A stretch of DNA of 64,000 nt, from the NCBI GenBank assembly GCA_036784855.1, contig JAZDSV010000003.1, positions 514,001 to 578,000 of the forward strand. The letters are read 5' to 3'. This document shows, piece by piece, positions 1 to 11,154 of the stretch (its first letter is position 1; each line of letters starts with the position of its first letter). The position numbers and the translations under genes were made by a program. Source of the stretch: Aphelidium insulamus (Eukaryota > Aphelidiomycota > Aphelidea > Aphelidiaceae). A model generated the notes under the pieces. It was not told where the DNA came from, made no database searches, and saw nothing but the letters and a program-made list of their open reading frames with translations.

Positions 1-2
1 CA

Positions 3-1601
3 TTGTCGACCGCCACATATGCGCTACGGCTGTATAGAGGGCTAGCCTTTCAGCTATTGGACATTTCGGCGGTGGAACTTGACCCGTTGTCCACTCCATC
101 CCCGGTATGAAAGTTGTGGATAATATCTTCTCACAGCCAAGTAACTTTCGTTGGGAATCAGGAATTCCCGCTTTCTTGGCATGGCTTTCTGGACTGTTAC
201 GCCGAACGAGTCCTCGCAGCGCCTGTCCAACTTAAATGCAGCGACATTATGAATGAGCTTGATAGACGACTTGTTGCTATTGCTTCATACCGCTCTGACC
301 TGCAGAATGGCAAAGTAGAAGTGCCGGTCCCGCTAGTTGGGCCAAACGCAAATGCCAGCAGCACAATCTCTACTTTAGCTTCACGAATCGACATAATTGA
401 GGAGTTCAATGCGGCTCTGTTTAGATATGTATGTACACACGCATGGCAAACAGTTTTGCTTCTCTTACTTATTTTTTTCATGTAGGCCGAGAGAACGGTA
501 CTTGATTTCATCGAACCTTGGTCGCAATACGTTAGTCAGCAACATCAGCACAATTCTGTGGTTCGACCACTGTGTGTTTGGAGATGATGTATCTCAATTT
601 TCATCTTGCAGAATGAAGCAGTTGAAGAGTTCCGAAAGCTTGTTGCTTTCAACCGTGTATCTGTGGCAGATTTGAACCAAAAGTGGACCGATCGCGTCAA
701 TCAAAATACACTGATCACAACCGACAGTGTTATGATCACAGAATGGCACCATGAGCTCCTCAAGGCCGCCGCACCCAAGCGAGAGTCAATTTGCAGAGCC
801 ATGGCATGTCGCGAGTAAGGGGTGCATTTGCACGAGGAGTATTCATGAATTAGGGCACAGCTTCGATTCATTATGATGATGGAGACCATGTTGCTGTACA
901 AGGGACTGCCGCGATCCATTCAGTCCGAAATAAGCAAGGCAAAAGGGTTTGATCTCCCCAACAAGGTAACTCCGACACGATTGCTGCGCGATCAGACAAG
1001 CAGTATCGTTGATTTCCTGCTGATCAAATATGCTTGTTACTCGCCAAGCGGATCGGAGGAACCAGTCTGCTTCGACGATGAGGGTCGATTCTTCAATAGC
1101 GTCTTGTTTCACTCGCGATACTTGTCTGGCTTGCCCAAGATTGTCAGGCAGCTTGAGAAAAAGTTCCAAGCACGATTCATGTCGCCCGTACCAGTGAAAC
1201 CTGCCAAAAGGAGAGCAAGAGATCGAGTTGCTATAACTGATGATCTAATGGCCGATACCGATGCCGATCCCGACAGTTTTTACCAGCTCCCTGCGGCGAC
1301 AGCGCGCTTGGCTACTTCCAAGCCGATGATGGTTTCTTTCACCCGACATTCAATTATGCCGTCGCAGCTTCCTAATGATAAACCTTCGTCGTCGCTGATG
1401 CCACTAAAATCTCGCACTCAACCAGAAAATGACAGTAACATAATCGCCCTGGAAACGCCTATGAAACGTTGTGATGGCGACGACTGGCTCAGACGGCAAT
1501 CTGCAACGCGATATGACAACGAAGAGGACGACGACGCAGTGAATGCTATACTAGAATCGCCACCGCAGCTAGCAAGTAAAAGAAGGCGAAAGTTGACCTG
1601 A
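3..1601 (+). CDS. 5'-truncated gene, possible Sld3/Treslin-like replication factor
   Basis: The gene enters from the left edge. Exons that keep one frame are 3-104, 162-428, 486-575, 612-814 and 854-1601, with introns of 36-57 bases. The third donor (GTTTGG) is the least certain. The joined frame has a helical central part; around 850-930 it reads REAQLRFIMMMETMLLY, then a second helical block near SGLPKIVRQLEKKF. The C-terminal 120 residues are polar, with candidate proline-directed phosphosites (SP, TP) and a basic nuclear-localisation-like end, SKRRRKLT. The helical block with a REAQL-type motif recalls the Sld3/Treslin domain that loads Cdc45 at replication origins, and CDK sites in the tail would fit, but this is pattern resemblance only. 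No motif proves it; it may be another nuclear protein. The start codon lies outside the window. Confidence 0.45.
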
Positions 1602-1741
1602 AAACTAAAGTGTCCTGAATGTACACTATATTGTGCATCGCACAGTGTGCCACTTTCCGTTCCGCTGAATTAATAACTCCCGAAAATCAATCGGTAGAGC
1701 CGGTGATAAATTGAAGCAGCCGAGGAAATCTTCCACCAGAT

Positions 1742-4700
1742 TCAGTATTGTGTAAATCCTTGAGAATGAAATGCAGTGTCCTGCTGGCTGAAAGCGCCCG
1801 ACTGTTGGCTGAGGAAGCCACCCACTGCGGTTGCCTGGGAATGTTGCGGCTGCGATGCATACTCGTCGTCTTGCGTGAGGAATCCGCCACCGAAATCCGA
1901 TGTTTGACTCTGTGTAATCATGTCTGAGCGTTGATAGCTGGTGCCAACACTCGACTGTGAAAACTGGCTCATTTCTTGGGTAAATGGGCCGGACAGAGGA
2001 ATCGAAAACTGGCTTGACGAGCGCTCCGATATGTATCCCATTGGATTCAATACGCGCCCAGCCCGCCCTGTTAAAACAAATGTATGTTATTACCGTGAAA
2101 TATATGGTCTGCAAGTACCGTCATATTGAGAAGCAGCATTATCGCCAAACACGTTTTCTACATAGCGACGATATTTCTCATGGTGCATGTTTCGTGGCCT
2201 ACTAAATTGAATCAAACTCTGGCGAAGCTTGCTCAAAACACCCTCGACGAGACAATTGTTATCCTTGAAGTGCACAAGCAGATGATGCCAAAGTGGATGC
2301 TGTGGGTTAAAGTTAGATATAACGCTCGGTGCGGACAGTGCTCTTACCCGAGACAGCACTTTTGGATTTCCCAATATAATCAGGCCGAATCTGGCACGTG
2401 TCAAACCAACATTAAGTCGTCGAGGATCGTTCAGGAAACCGATGCCCTGCCGCTCATTGCTACGCACACAAGACAATATTATGTAATCTTTTTCACGCCC
2501 TTGAAACGCATCGACGCTAGCCACTTCAATAGCTTCATACTTGTCTTTTCCGGCGCTACCATTGATCTTCATATACTGAACCAAATATGCACGCTGGCCT
2601 TCATACGGCGTGATAACGCCAATTTGAACGGGTTTGATTCCCGCTTTCAGTAGACGGGTAACAACCTTTTCACAATTGGCGGCCTCGGTACGATTCAGAT
2701 AAGACGTTCCAGATGCCGAAATCTCTTCCTGACCCAGATTAGTGTAGAAAAACATTGGTACATCGGCGTCAGGCCAGGGGAAATCAAGGTCTCGCCGAAT
2801 TCTCTCCTCGGCTGCCACTCCATTCTGTAGCGATCCGTCGTAAAACATATTGGACGAGAATTCCGAGAGGCACGGGTGCATACGGTACTGCACTTGCAGG
2901 CGCATCGGGCGAACACCCAGCATAATCAGGCGTTCGAATAAAGACTGGGAGAGGCCTGCCTTGGCCGCCTTTTTGCTCATGATAACAGGGCCGAGCTGTT
3001 GATGATCCCCCACCAACACCGCTTGCTTGGCGCCGAGCACCAGTGGGATCAAACACTCTGGCTCCGCAGCCTGCGTAGCCTCGTCAATGAGCACCGTTTG
3101 GAATGTCAGTGCTGACAATCGCGGGTCGCCGGCACCGGTACAAGTACAGCAAATGACGTCAGCATTAAGCAGGATCTCGCGTTCGCAAGCGCGCGACAAT
3201 TTGCGGAATTTGCGTTCATCAGCGACATTCAGTTCGCTGCGCAGCTCCTTGAGTTTGATGAGCTTCTGCAACTCTGGGAAAGTGTCGACATTCTTGACCA
3301 TTTCGTGCAGCAGCAGGAATTGTATGGTGGAGCTGACACCTTCGCGACTCTTGGCGGTGACACGCACCACCTTGAGGCCGGTGCGATGAATGCGCTCCGT
3401 CAGCTGATCCACGGCAACATTACTGGGCGCGCATACCAGAATTTTTCCTCGACCACTCTTTGCGAGATGGTAGACGATGGTGGCTGAGGTTACCGTTTTG
3501 CCGGTGCCCGGTGGCCCCTGTATCAAGCTCAACGGCCGTTGCAACACACTCTTGACCGCATCCATCTGCGACTGATTTAACTCGGCCAGCCCAGGAACGG
3601 ACACACTGCACATTGTTCATCAGAGGCATATATATATATACACCATACGGCAAGCACTGTATACTTGCCGCTTTAGCTTAGCGGACTGGTTGGATACCTC
3701 CTCCGTCTCGTGGCCAAGTATGCGGTGGTAGATATGCGACCCGACCGCCCGGCTGTCTACCGCAAACTTTTTTAGCGCGGCCTGCATGCGATCGTACGTA
3801 GTGGCCTTCCATACGAACTCGAGCGAGAACTCGGAGCAGTGCGTCGGCACATCCGGCTGCCTCACCTCGACCATGAATTCGTCAGAGTGTACTGCGATTA
3901 ATTGTTGATATCAAGCGCCGTGTCATTGTATTATACATATATACATATATATAGTATACGCACCGTCCGGCAGCTTGATTACCACGCCAACTGCTTGCCA
4001 CGGTTTGGCAGTGAGTTCGCCAGTGTATCGAATGCGCATCTCGTCGCCGACAACGGGCCGTATGTCGCTGTCCTCGGACGTGTGCAGCGAGAAGTAGCCG
4101 TTCCAGCGCCGGTTCAGACTCTGCTCCCAGCGCACCGCCACACAATCCTGCTTCTGCGCCTCCTTCAACTTGCGGTCGCAGTCGGCCTCCAGCTGGATAA
4201 GCGGGCCGAATATGCCGCGATACTGAAACGAGTCCTCGTAGCGCAACAGAACCGGCTGCGGCTCGTCGTCAATGCCTGGCCGCTCCAGATCGTCCAGGGT
4301 GGCGGCGGGATTGTCGCGCCACAGCTCCTCCAGGCGCACCATCTGCGGCAGAGTGAGCTGACGCGCGCGGCCCTGCTCCTCCTCCGTCGGTACTTTGACA
4401 AGCCACGGCAGAAAGGACCGGTCGTCAATGAGCGGCATCCACTGCGTCAGATCCCACTGCATATCCTTGCTGCTCGAAGCGCTGGCACACGGCTGCCGAC
4501 ACAGCAGCACCACCACCGTCTCGGACTTGGCGGGTATGAAGCCGAGCAGGAATACATTGCGGCATCCGCAGTTGTAGCACTCGAGCACCGACTCGCCCAG
4601 CGGCGACTCGGCATGCAGCACGACCTCCTTGTGACGCGAGCGCACCAGATGGTTGACAATGTGCGACGCGGAGGTCAAGCCGCGCGAATTGCAGAACCAC

Positions 4701-5002
4701 TTGTCGCACGCGGTGCACTTGACCACGCTCTCCGTGCTATGGATGGTGCAGTAACAGCACGCGTGTGCCGGCAGATTCATGCGCGGGTCCATCCCGTCGT
4801 CGCCGCCCTCGCCGTCGCTGTCGGCATAGTCAAACTCGTCATCGGGAGTGTCCGTCTGCTGCGGCTCACGTGCACCGGCAGATGATGACGCGTCCCTGTC
4901 ACCATGCTGCACAGAAAGTGTCTGGAGACGCGAAGTGGCCGCCTCCACGCCGCCCGTCGCCCCCAGCGAGGCGTCGTACTCCAAGTAGGCAAAGTCGTCC
5001 AT
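1742..5002 (-). CDS. UPF1: UPF1 RNA helicase (nonsense-mediated decay)
   Basis: This is the ATP-dependent SF1 RNA helicase at the centre of nonsense-mediated mRNA decay, acting in the cytoplasm. Exons 5002-3964, 3891-3669, 3605-2119 and 2067-1742 sum to 1,024 residues with every phase matching. Residues about 80-240 form the Cys/His-rich CH domain that binds UPF2 ([15 protein letters not shown] and following CxxC pairs). The helicase core shows Walker A GPPGTGKT, Walker B DEAT, QYRMHP and the motif VI segment GLTRAR. The second intron starts with GC: only a GCAAGT donor at 3668 gives the conserved join into the [10 protein letters not shown] segment. The last exon codes for a tail with nine SQ and four TQ dipeptides in about 108 residues, like the SMG1 target region of animal UPF1 and unlike budding yeast. 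The ATG at 5002 is the first in frame before the conserved acidic N terminus. A retrocopy sits 28 bases upstream. Confidence 0.97.
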
Positions 5003-5030
5003 TGATTGCACTCGGTGATTGTGTTCGCTC

Positions 5031-5042
5031 ACGTTACACTGC
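5031..5042. repeat. Target-site duplication, left copy
   Basis: ACGTTACACTGC, identical to 5231-5242. It borders the poly(A) end of the retrocopy. Confidence 0.85.
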
Positions 5043-5230
5043 TTTTTTTTTTTTTGGAGGCAGTAGGAGTTTATTAAAGTGAGTCAATTACTGCCGCGCG
5101 GCCAGTGCCATAGCCGTCTCATGCGCCACAATAAAAGAGAGTCGTTGCCACACTCGCTGAATGCTGACAGAAGCCGCAAGGTTGTCCACGTCTGCCAGGG
5201 CTCGGCCAATACGTCGGACAATAGAAAAAA
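5043..5230 (-). mobile_element. 5'-truncated processed retrocopy with poly(A) tail
   Basis: Read on the minus strand, the segment carries an open frame of about 47 codons ending MALAARQ-stop. A short 3' UTR with AATAAA (about 5072-5077) follows, then 13 A residues (T13 at 5043-5055 on the plus strand). It is flanked on both sides by the perfect 12-mer ACGTTACACTGC (5031-5042 and 5231-5242). Poly(A), a polyadenylation signal, 5' truncation and a target-site duplication together are the signature of LINE-type target-primed reverse transcription of an mRNA. The parent gene is not in the window and the peptide is not recognised. The copy lies just upstream of the UPF1 start, in the same orientation. 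Confidence 0.85.
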
Positions 5231-5242
5231 ACGTTACACTGC
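5231..5242. repeat. Target-site duplication, right copy
   Basis: ACGTTACACTGC, identical to 5031-5042. It borders the truncated 5' end of the retrocopy. Confidence 0.85.
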
Positions 5243-5724
5243 ATGTTGAATTAAAATACACATTAACAGTGCATGTATTACACTGTTAACCGCCCGATGC
5301 TGCAGGGGAGGGCGGGAGTACCGTGTACCCTGGCGGCACAAAAGTGGTCAGTAAGCACCTCAGCAACATTCAGTTGCACTCGGTAACGAGAAGATCATAA
5401 GCGCCTTTGGCGCAAGCGGCATCCACACTTTCACCTCTGTCGACTTCTGGAACAACTAAACACTGGCTCCGCCGCATCATTAAATCACGGTACTATGGAG
5501 CAAACTGCTGGCGCTCACCGGCACGGGCCAGGAAGGGCAGAAGTAGTGTAAGTCCCACCTCGGCATTTTGGCGGTCTCTTGGAACCGGACTGTCGAAAAT
5601 ATCTGCGATTACGCGGAAAGGCGATATTTACGGGAGACGGCGTTGACGCGGGGTCATTTCCCGCCACTGGAGGGTTTTCTCGGGATGCAGACGTCGCAGT
5701 AGTGTAAATAGAGTCGGAATTAAC
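5243..5724. other. Intergenic region with short unassigned ORF fragments
   Basis: Short open stretches occur on both strands but none could be tied to a gene. A plus-strand frame ends at about 5460 (tail FTSVDFWNN-stop). An overlapping minus-strand frame starts with an ATG near 5480 and ends near 5374 (tail LLVTECN-stop). Either could be a terminal exon or chance. A perfect 9-bp inverted repeat (TTAACAGTG/CACTGTTAA) lies at 5263-5289. Confidence 0.4.
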
Positions 5725-5945
5725 TGTATGTATGTGTATGTATGTATGTATGTATGTATGTATGTATGTATGTATGTATGTATGTATGTATGTATGTATG
5801 TGTATGTATGTATGTATGTATGTATGTCTGTGTGTGTATAGCTGGATGTATGTGTGCATGAATGTATGTATGTATGTATGTATGTATGTATGTATGTATG
5901 TATGTATGTATGTATGTATGTATGTATGTATGTATGTATGTATGT
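5725..5945. repeat. (TATG)n microsatellite
   Basis: About 220 bases of almost pure TATG repeat, broken once near 5826-5862. It makes long meaningless open frames on both strands. It ends about 85 bases before the start codon of the F-box gene. The same repeat unit recurs in that gene's first intron. Confidence 0.97.
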
Positions 5946-6028
5946 GTATGTGAGTGAGTGATGAAGCATTCATTCACTCAGTGTTGCAGCTCTACAATAT
6001 ACACTCTGACACAGTGAGCCACACAACC

Positions 6029-7993
6029 ATGACAAAGAGGCCACGAGCCAAATCTATCGACGCGCTTCTCGCCTCGCCCGCCAAAGGCGCCATCGCCGTC
6101 CCTTCCGGCTCATTCGCGGCCCGTGAGGTGCCTCCAGCTACCACTACTAGCTACGTATCCATTGCACCAACTGCACCACAACGGCAATGTCTTCGCCATC
6201 ACGCAACGCCGCACTCGCCTGCAATGCCCTTCCTGGACCAGGCGCACGACGGTGCGGAATTCAGCACTCAGTTGTCGCGCGAGTGGGCAGACCGTCTGCG
6301 CACCCTGTCCAACACGTTTCGCGATGCACCGCCAGCCGTGCGGCGCTTGTGCCTGTCCACGATGCTGGCACAAGCCTGTTCATCGCAGCTGTCCTACGTG
6401 TATGACAGGCTCCCGTCTCTGCTACGACTGGATGCCATATCTATGGCGCCGCAAGAAGTTGCCTGCAAGATCTTGTCGTATTTGGACGCGGTGTCGCTAT
6501 GCCGCGCGGCACAGACGTGTCGGCGATGGAAGAAGCTAGCGGACGATGACAGTTTGTGGCATCGCATGTGCGAGCAGCACATTGACAAGAAGTGTACAAA
6601 GTGTGGCTGGTATGTGCATGTATGTATGCAGTATGTGCATGTATGTATGTATGTATGTATGTATGTATGTATGTATGTACATATAATGTTTGAAGTTGTT
6701 TAGTCTCATATCAATATATATCTGCGGCATATGTATGTACAGAATGTATCATACTGATGTGAGCTCTAGGGGATTGCCGTTGATGATGTCAACATCCATA
6801 TTTGATAGTTCAACACTGCCGCAACTGGAACTGGCGGCAGGAGCATCGTCAAAGGACCACTCACCTTCAGTGCCCGACACTCCACCTGTGGCCTACACCA
6901 GGCGCCCCTGGAAACAAGTGTATGCCGACAGGCTGCGGGTGGAACAAAACTGGAGGCGCGGCAAGTTCAAGAGGCGCCACTTGTCTGGCCACGCTGGTGG
7001 TGTGTATTCTCTGCAGTTGGCAAGTGATCAGCGGCATCTGGTCAGTGGTTCGCTCGACCATTCCATCCGCATTTGGGACCTGGTGACGGGCGACTGTGTG
7101 CGTGTGCTGCGCGGCCACTCTGACTCTGTTTTGTCCGTGTACTGCGTGGATGTAGGTCCATCACATCACATTACATCGTATGATAGTAACCCAATTAATG
7201 CCCCGCCCCCCTGTAGCTGTCGGTAATAATCTCGGGAGCCAATGATGGAAGCATTTGTGTGTGGAATGGCAAGACTGGCCAGTGTTTGCGGACACTGCGA
7301 CGACATACGTCCAGCGTGCGCAGTGTTTGCTTTCGGGGCTGCATTCTTTCATCCGGCTCATCGGACAACTCGGTGCGCATATGGAACATGAGCACGGGAG
7401 AATCGTTCAGTCTACTGGGCCACACGAGTGACGTCTCCCAGGTTGAGCTGAGCGGCGATTCGCGGGTATTCAGTTGCTCTGACGATTCAACTTGTCGAAT
7501 GTGGGATTGGCAGACGCGACAGTGTCTCTATGTATTCGAGGGACCGTTCGAGTGCATACAACTGGTGCCCAAATGTCCCCTCACTGGCGACAGTATCGGC
7601 ATGCTGACGGGCGGCTTTGACAATACCACCCGGCTCTGGAATACAGATACTCACACTGAAGTGGCCGTATGGTTTGGACAGGTGGACAGCGTTACCGCAC
7701 TGCACTTGACCTCATTGCGTCTTGTTACCGGCAGTGCCAATGGTACCGTTCTGGTGTATGACAAGCTTAACAGCCAGATGCCAAAGCACCGCATTGTCAC
7801 TACTACTGCTCCCCAGGCACATGCACCGGATGGTGAAAATGCTGGTCGCCACAATGTTCACAATGCGGCGGAGATGGCGGCTGACCGAATGATACGGAGT
7901 TTGCGTGTTAATGACACGTGCATATGCGTTGCGTCAGAAAGCCACGATATCACCGTACTGGACTACGCTTCATATGCAGTGGATACGAAGTAG
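6029..7993 (+). CDS. F-box/WD40 protein (Cdc4/Met30/Fbxw type)
   Basis: Probable substrate receptor of an SCF ubiquitin ligase: the F-box would bind Skp1 and the WD40 propeller would bind phosphorylated targets. Exons 6029-6609, 6770-7151 and 7217-7993 give 579 residues with matching phases. The N-terminal ~130 residues are low complexity. The F-box spans about residues 145-190 (APQEVACKILSYLDAVSL, then a CRRWKKLADDDSLW segment). It is followed by KKCTKCGWGLPLM, a linker typical of the Met30/Scon2/Pop1 group. About seven WD repeats fill the rest (HLSGHAGGVYSL...RIWDLVTG and so on to the stop). The first intron (160 bases) holds a TATG microsatellite. The ATG at 6029 lies just after the upstream microsatellite. 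The family is certain; the Cdc4 versus Met30 choice is not. Confidence 0.9.
6629..6679. repeat. TATG microsatellite inside intron 1
   Basis: A short run of TATG repeats within the first intron of the F-box gene, the same unit as the large tract upstream of the gene. Confidence 0.9.
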
Positions 7994-8067
7994 CGTTGAA
8001 TTAATATTATGGAATACGTTGGAGAAGGTTTTATGGAGAATTGCATTTAAATAATAGACTAGTCGCA

Positions 8068-11000
8068 ATGCTTAAATTCGCTACGCGCGTGTCGCGATTA
8101 TTATCGCCACTTTCAGTGCAGCTAGGCCTTTCTGCTACTGGAACTCACACATTTGGGCGCACTGGCATTTGCTGCACGCGACATGTATCCAGTGCAGCCG
8201 AGTGTATCTCCCGCATACGCAATATCGGCATCATTGCGCACATTGACGGTGGCAAGACAACGCTGACCGAGCGGTTGTTGGTTCGCTGCGGTTTTATCCA
8301 GCATCCTGGCGGTATTTATGTCGTATATAGATATATAGATATATAATATTCTTCGTACGTGATACCCATCCGCAGACGTGGACTCGGGCAGCACTGTGAT
8401 GGACTTTATGCATCAGGAGCAGGAACGCGGCATCACAATTCAATCAGCTGCCATAACATTTGACTGGCGCGGGCACAGGTAGTTAGCGAATATACGTCTA
8501 TTCACATATGCGTGTATTAATGTATATGTTGTATATAGTATAGGTGTGTATGCATGCTTTTACTGATGTGACAGGGTAAACCTGATCGACACCCCGGGAC
8601 ACGCCGACTTTACGCTGGAGGTTGAGCGCGCAATGCGAGTACTAGGCAAGTTGTCTGATATATCTCTCCCACCACCGCTTCATACATTTGTCGCCGTAGA
8701 TGGCGCTGTTGTTCTCCTGGACGGAGTGGAGGGAGTTGAGGCGCAGACTCGTACGGTGTGGGAGCAAGCTGATCGCCACGATATTCCTCGCATTGTCTTC
8801 ATCAACAAGATGGACCGCGCATCGGCTGACTTTGCGCGCAGTCTGGCAGACTTGTCCACACGATATGGGTGCCGCTTGCACGGACAGCCGGCCATGCTGC
8901 CCATACAACTGCCGTTGTATGGCATAACGGGCGGGCAAGTGGATGTCCAAACGAGTGGTGACACTCCAATGACAGCCATGGTCGACTTGGTGTCCATGCA
9001 AGTTCTTCCACTCGACGCTGACGGGAATAGTGCTTCCGTCTTGGCCGACACGCGCCTTACCGATAATGCTCGACTGACGATTGATGCAGCGCGAGCATTT
9101 CTGGTCGAATCCCTGGCCGATCTCGACGACGACTTTCTCTCGGCAGTGCTGGAGATCAGTGAACAGGGAGGAGACACCACTGGTGAAAAGCTGCCTGTGA
9201 AACAAGCACTTCGCCGTGTTACGGTGTCTCGGCGAGGCATTCCTGTTCTGTGCGGATCGGCTTTAAAGGACGTTGGCACGTCACAGTTGCTCGATGCCGT
9301 CGTAGACTATCTGCCCAGTCCGATGGAGCGTCCGCCTCCCCAATGCAGCTATCAACGTGTCCGTACCGGCGGCTCCGTAACTGAGCAAGTTCTTCCAGCG
9401 GCAATCATTCCCGATTTCAAAGCTGGATTGTGTGCACTTGCATTCAAAGTACTAATGTCGCCGACGGAGCAGCGACGCGGATCTCTCGTATTTGTTCGGG
9501 TGTACTCCGGTTCGTACAGCTGCGTAGTAAAATTATAACTATAATGCAATTTGCACGCATAGGCACGATAACCCCTCGAATGATGCTTCTGAATGTAAAC
9601 GATAACACGCACGAGCGCGCAGTCCAACTGTTCAAAATGTACGGAGATGAGTGCAGGCTCGTGGACAGTGTCTCGGCTGGAGATATTGCAGTGCTCTCCG
9701 GTCTAAAACACACCAAGACCGGCGACACGCTACTATCGTCGAAGCCGCATCCACCGTTCGTATCGCCCAGTGGCAGCGCCCGTATTCGACTGGCCGACAT
9801 CCATATCCCGCCGCCAGTGTTCATGTGCGCTCTGGAGCCACACAGTGCACGCGATGAAGATCACTTGGAGGCCGCGCTGAACCAGCTGCACATGGAAGAT
9901 CCCAGCTTCCGCGTTGACCATGACAGTGAGGATGAAGCGGCGGGACAGCAGCGAATTGTCCACGGAATGGGCGAGTTGCACCTGGAAATTATTGTGGACC
10001 GCTTGCTTCGAGAATTCAAGGTATGGCTACGGAATAGTTTGCCTATACTTTACGTGTGTGTTATATTTTCGCTTAAGTTGCCCGTTAGGTCAAGTGCAAG
10101 CCGGGCCCCGTGTGGATATCACATCGAGAGACACTGAAGCGGGATGCACCCATCGCCACCCTATCTGCCCAGTGTGACCGCGAGGAACGCACCGCTGACG
10201 GCATCGAGTTCGCCAGTATGCGCATCAAGCTGGAGCCCGCTGCTTTGCCGTACACTGTCCTCGGCGAGTCTGACTGCGGAATTGATGAACCAACGCACAG
10301 TGCAGTATCATCCGCCGCGGCCATGCCACCCAGAAACTCCATTGAAGTTCTCGGAGCCAAGGCTGGGATGGGAGACGATGCTATCATGGCAGTTCGCCGC
10401 GGAGTCGAGGCCGCATTAAACCGCGGACCGCTACTTCACGCACCGGTATGCGGCGTGTCAGTGGTGGTGGACAGTGTCTCGGTGGGCGATGGACAACCAG
10501 CCGCCGGTGGCAAAGGCATATCGGAGCGCGCACTATACCTGTGTGCCATGCACGGAGTCCAGCGACTGTTCAGTCAGTCGGCGCACCCGGCAAAGGCAGA
10601 CAGCTCGACCTCCGCCAGCTCGCTTAAGCCAGCGGAACAGCTCGCGGCAGACAGCGCATTCACGCTGATGGAGCCAATGATGCGCGTAACCGTGCAGACA
10701 CCTCAGCAATACCTGGGCGCGCTAATCACCGACTTCACGGGAACCAGGCGTGGCACGGTAGAGAGGATTGTGGATGCCGCGGACAAGACCGCCGCTGCGC
10801 AGGGTGGTGACAGCAGCAGCAAAGACGACTTGGACGCCCAGCATGAATCCCTGCTTCGCCTTCTCCAACTGGTCGGTGGCACAAGTAGTGCTGGCAACAC
10901 TGCTAGCGGCAACAAAAGCACCGCAATGCACACGATAATTGGCCGCGGTCCAGTGGCGGGTCTGATCGGCTACTCGGCCGCGGTGCGGTCCCGCACGCAG

Positions 11001-11093
11001 GGACACGGCCGGCTGGCAATGTGCATAGACGGCTTCGAGACCATGAAGCGGAGCGGTGTGGTGGCGGCGCTGAAACACGCCCGTGGTTACTAG
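8068..11093 (+). CDS. GFM2: Mitochondrial elongation factor G2 (ribosome recycling GTPase)
   Basis: Translational GTPase of the EF-G2 (RRF2mt) type, which with RRF splits mitochondrial ribosomes after termination. Exons 8068-8311, 8376-8478, 8575-8645, 8700-9509, 9563-10020 and 10089-11093 total 896 residues with all phases closing. The N terminus looks like a mitochondrial presequence. G1 is [10 protein letters not shown]2 lies in the [10 protein letters not shown] block, G3 is DTPGH and G4 is NKMD. Domains II-V follow, including HGMGELHLE. The [21 protein letters not shown] stretch near the end is the domain V core. The third intron (8646-8699) begins with GCAAGT. It is 54 bases with no stop, so failure to splice would add 18 residues between the G3 region and [12 protein letters not shown]2 rather than EF-G1 is chosen from overall resemblance. 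Confidence 0.92.
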
Positions 11094-11154
11094 ACACTGT
11101 ATTATATACATATATATATATATGTATATATATATATTTATAATTGACCACTCC

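Noticed and set aside
3620..3660. GT donors (GTATAC, GTATGG, GTGTAT) for the second UPF1 intron
   Set aside because: None gives the phase needed by the next exon; only GCAAGT at 3668 does.
3902..4885. A 327-codon plus-strand open frame
   Set aside because: It lies antisense to the conserved CH domain exon of UPF1; it has no motif of its own.
5515..5977. Long open frames made of repeated HTYI/YVCM-type residues on both strands
   Set aside because: They are translations of the TATG microsatellite with no protein-like composition.
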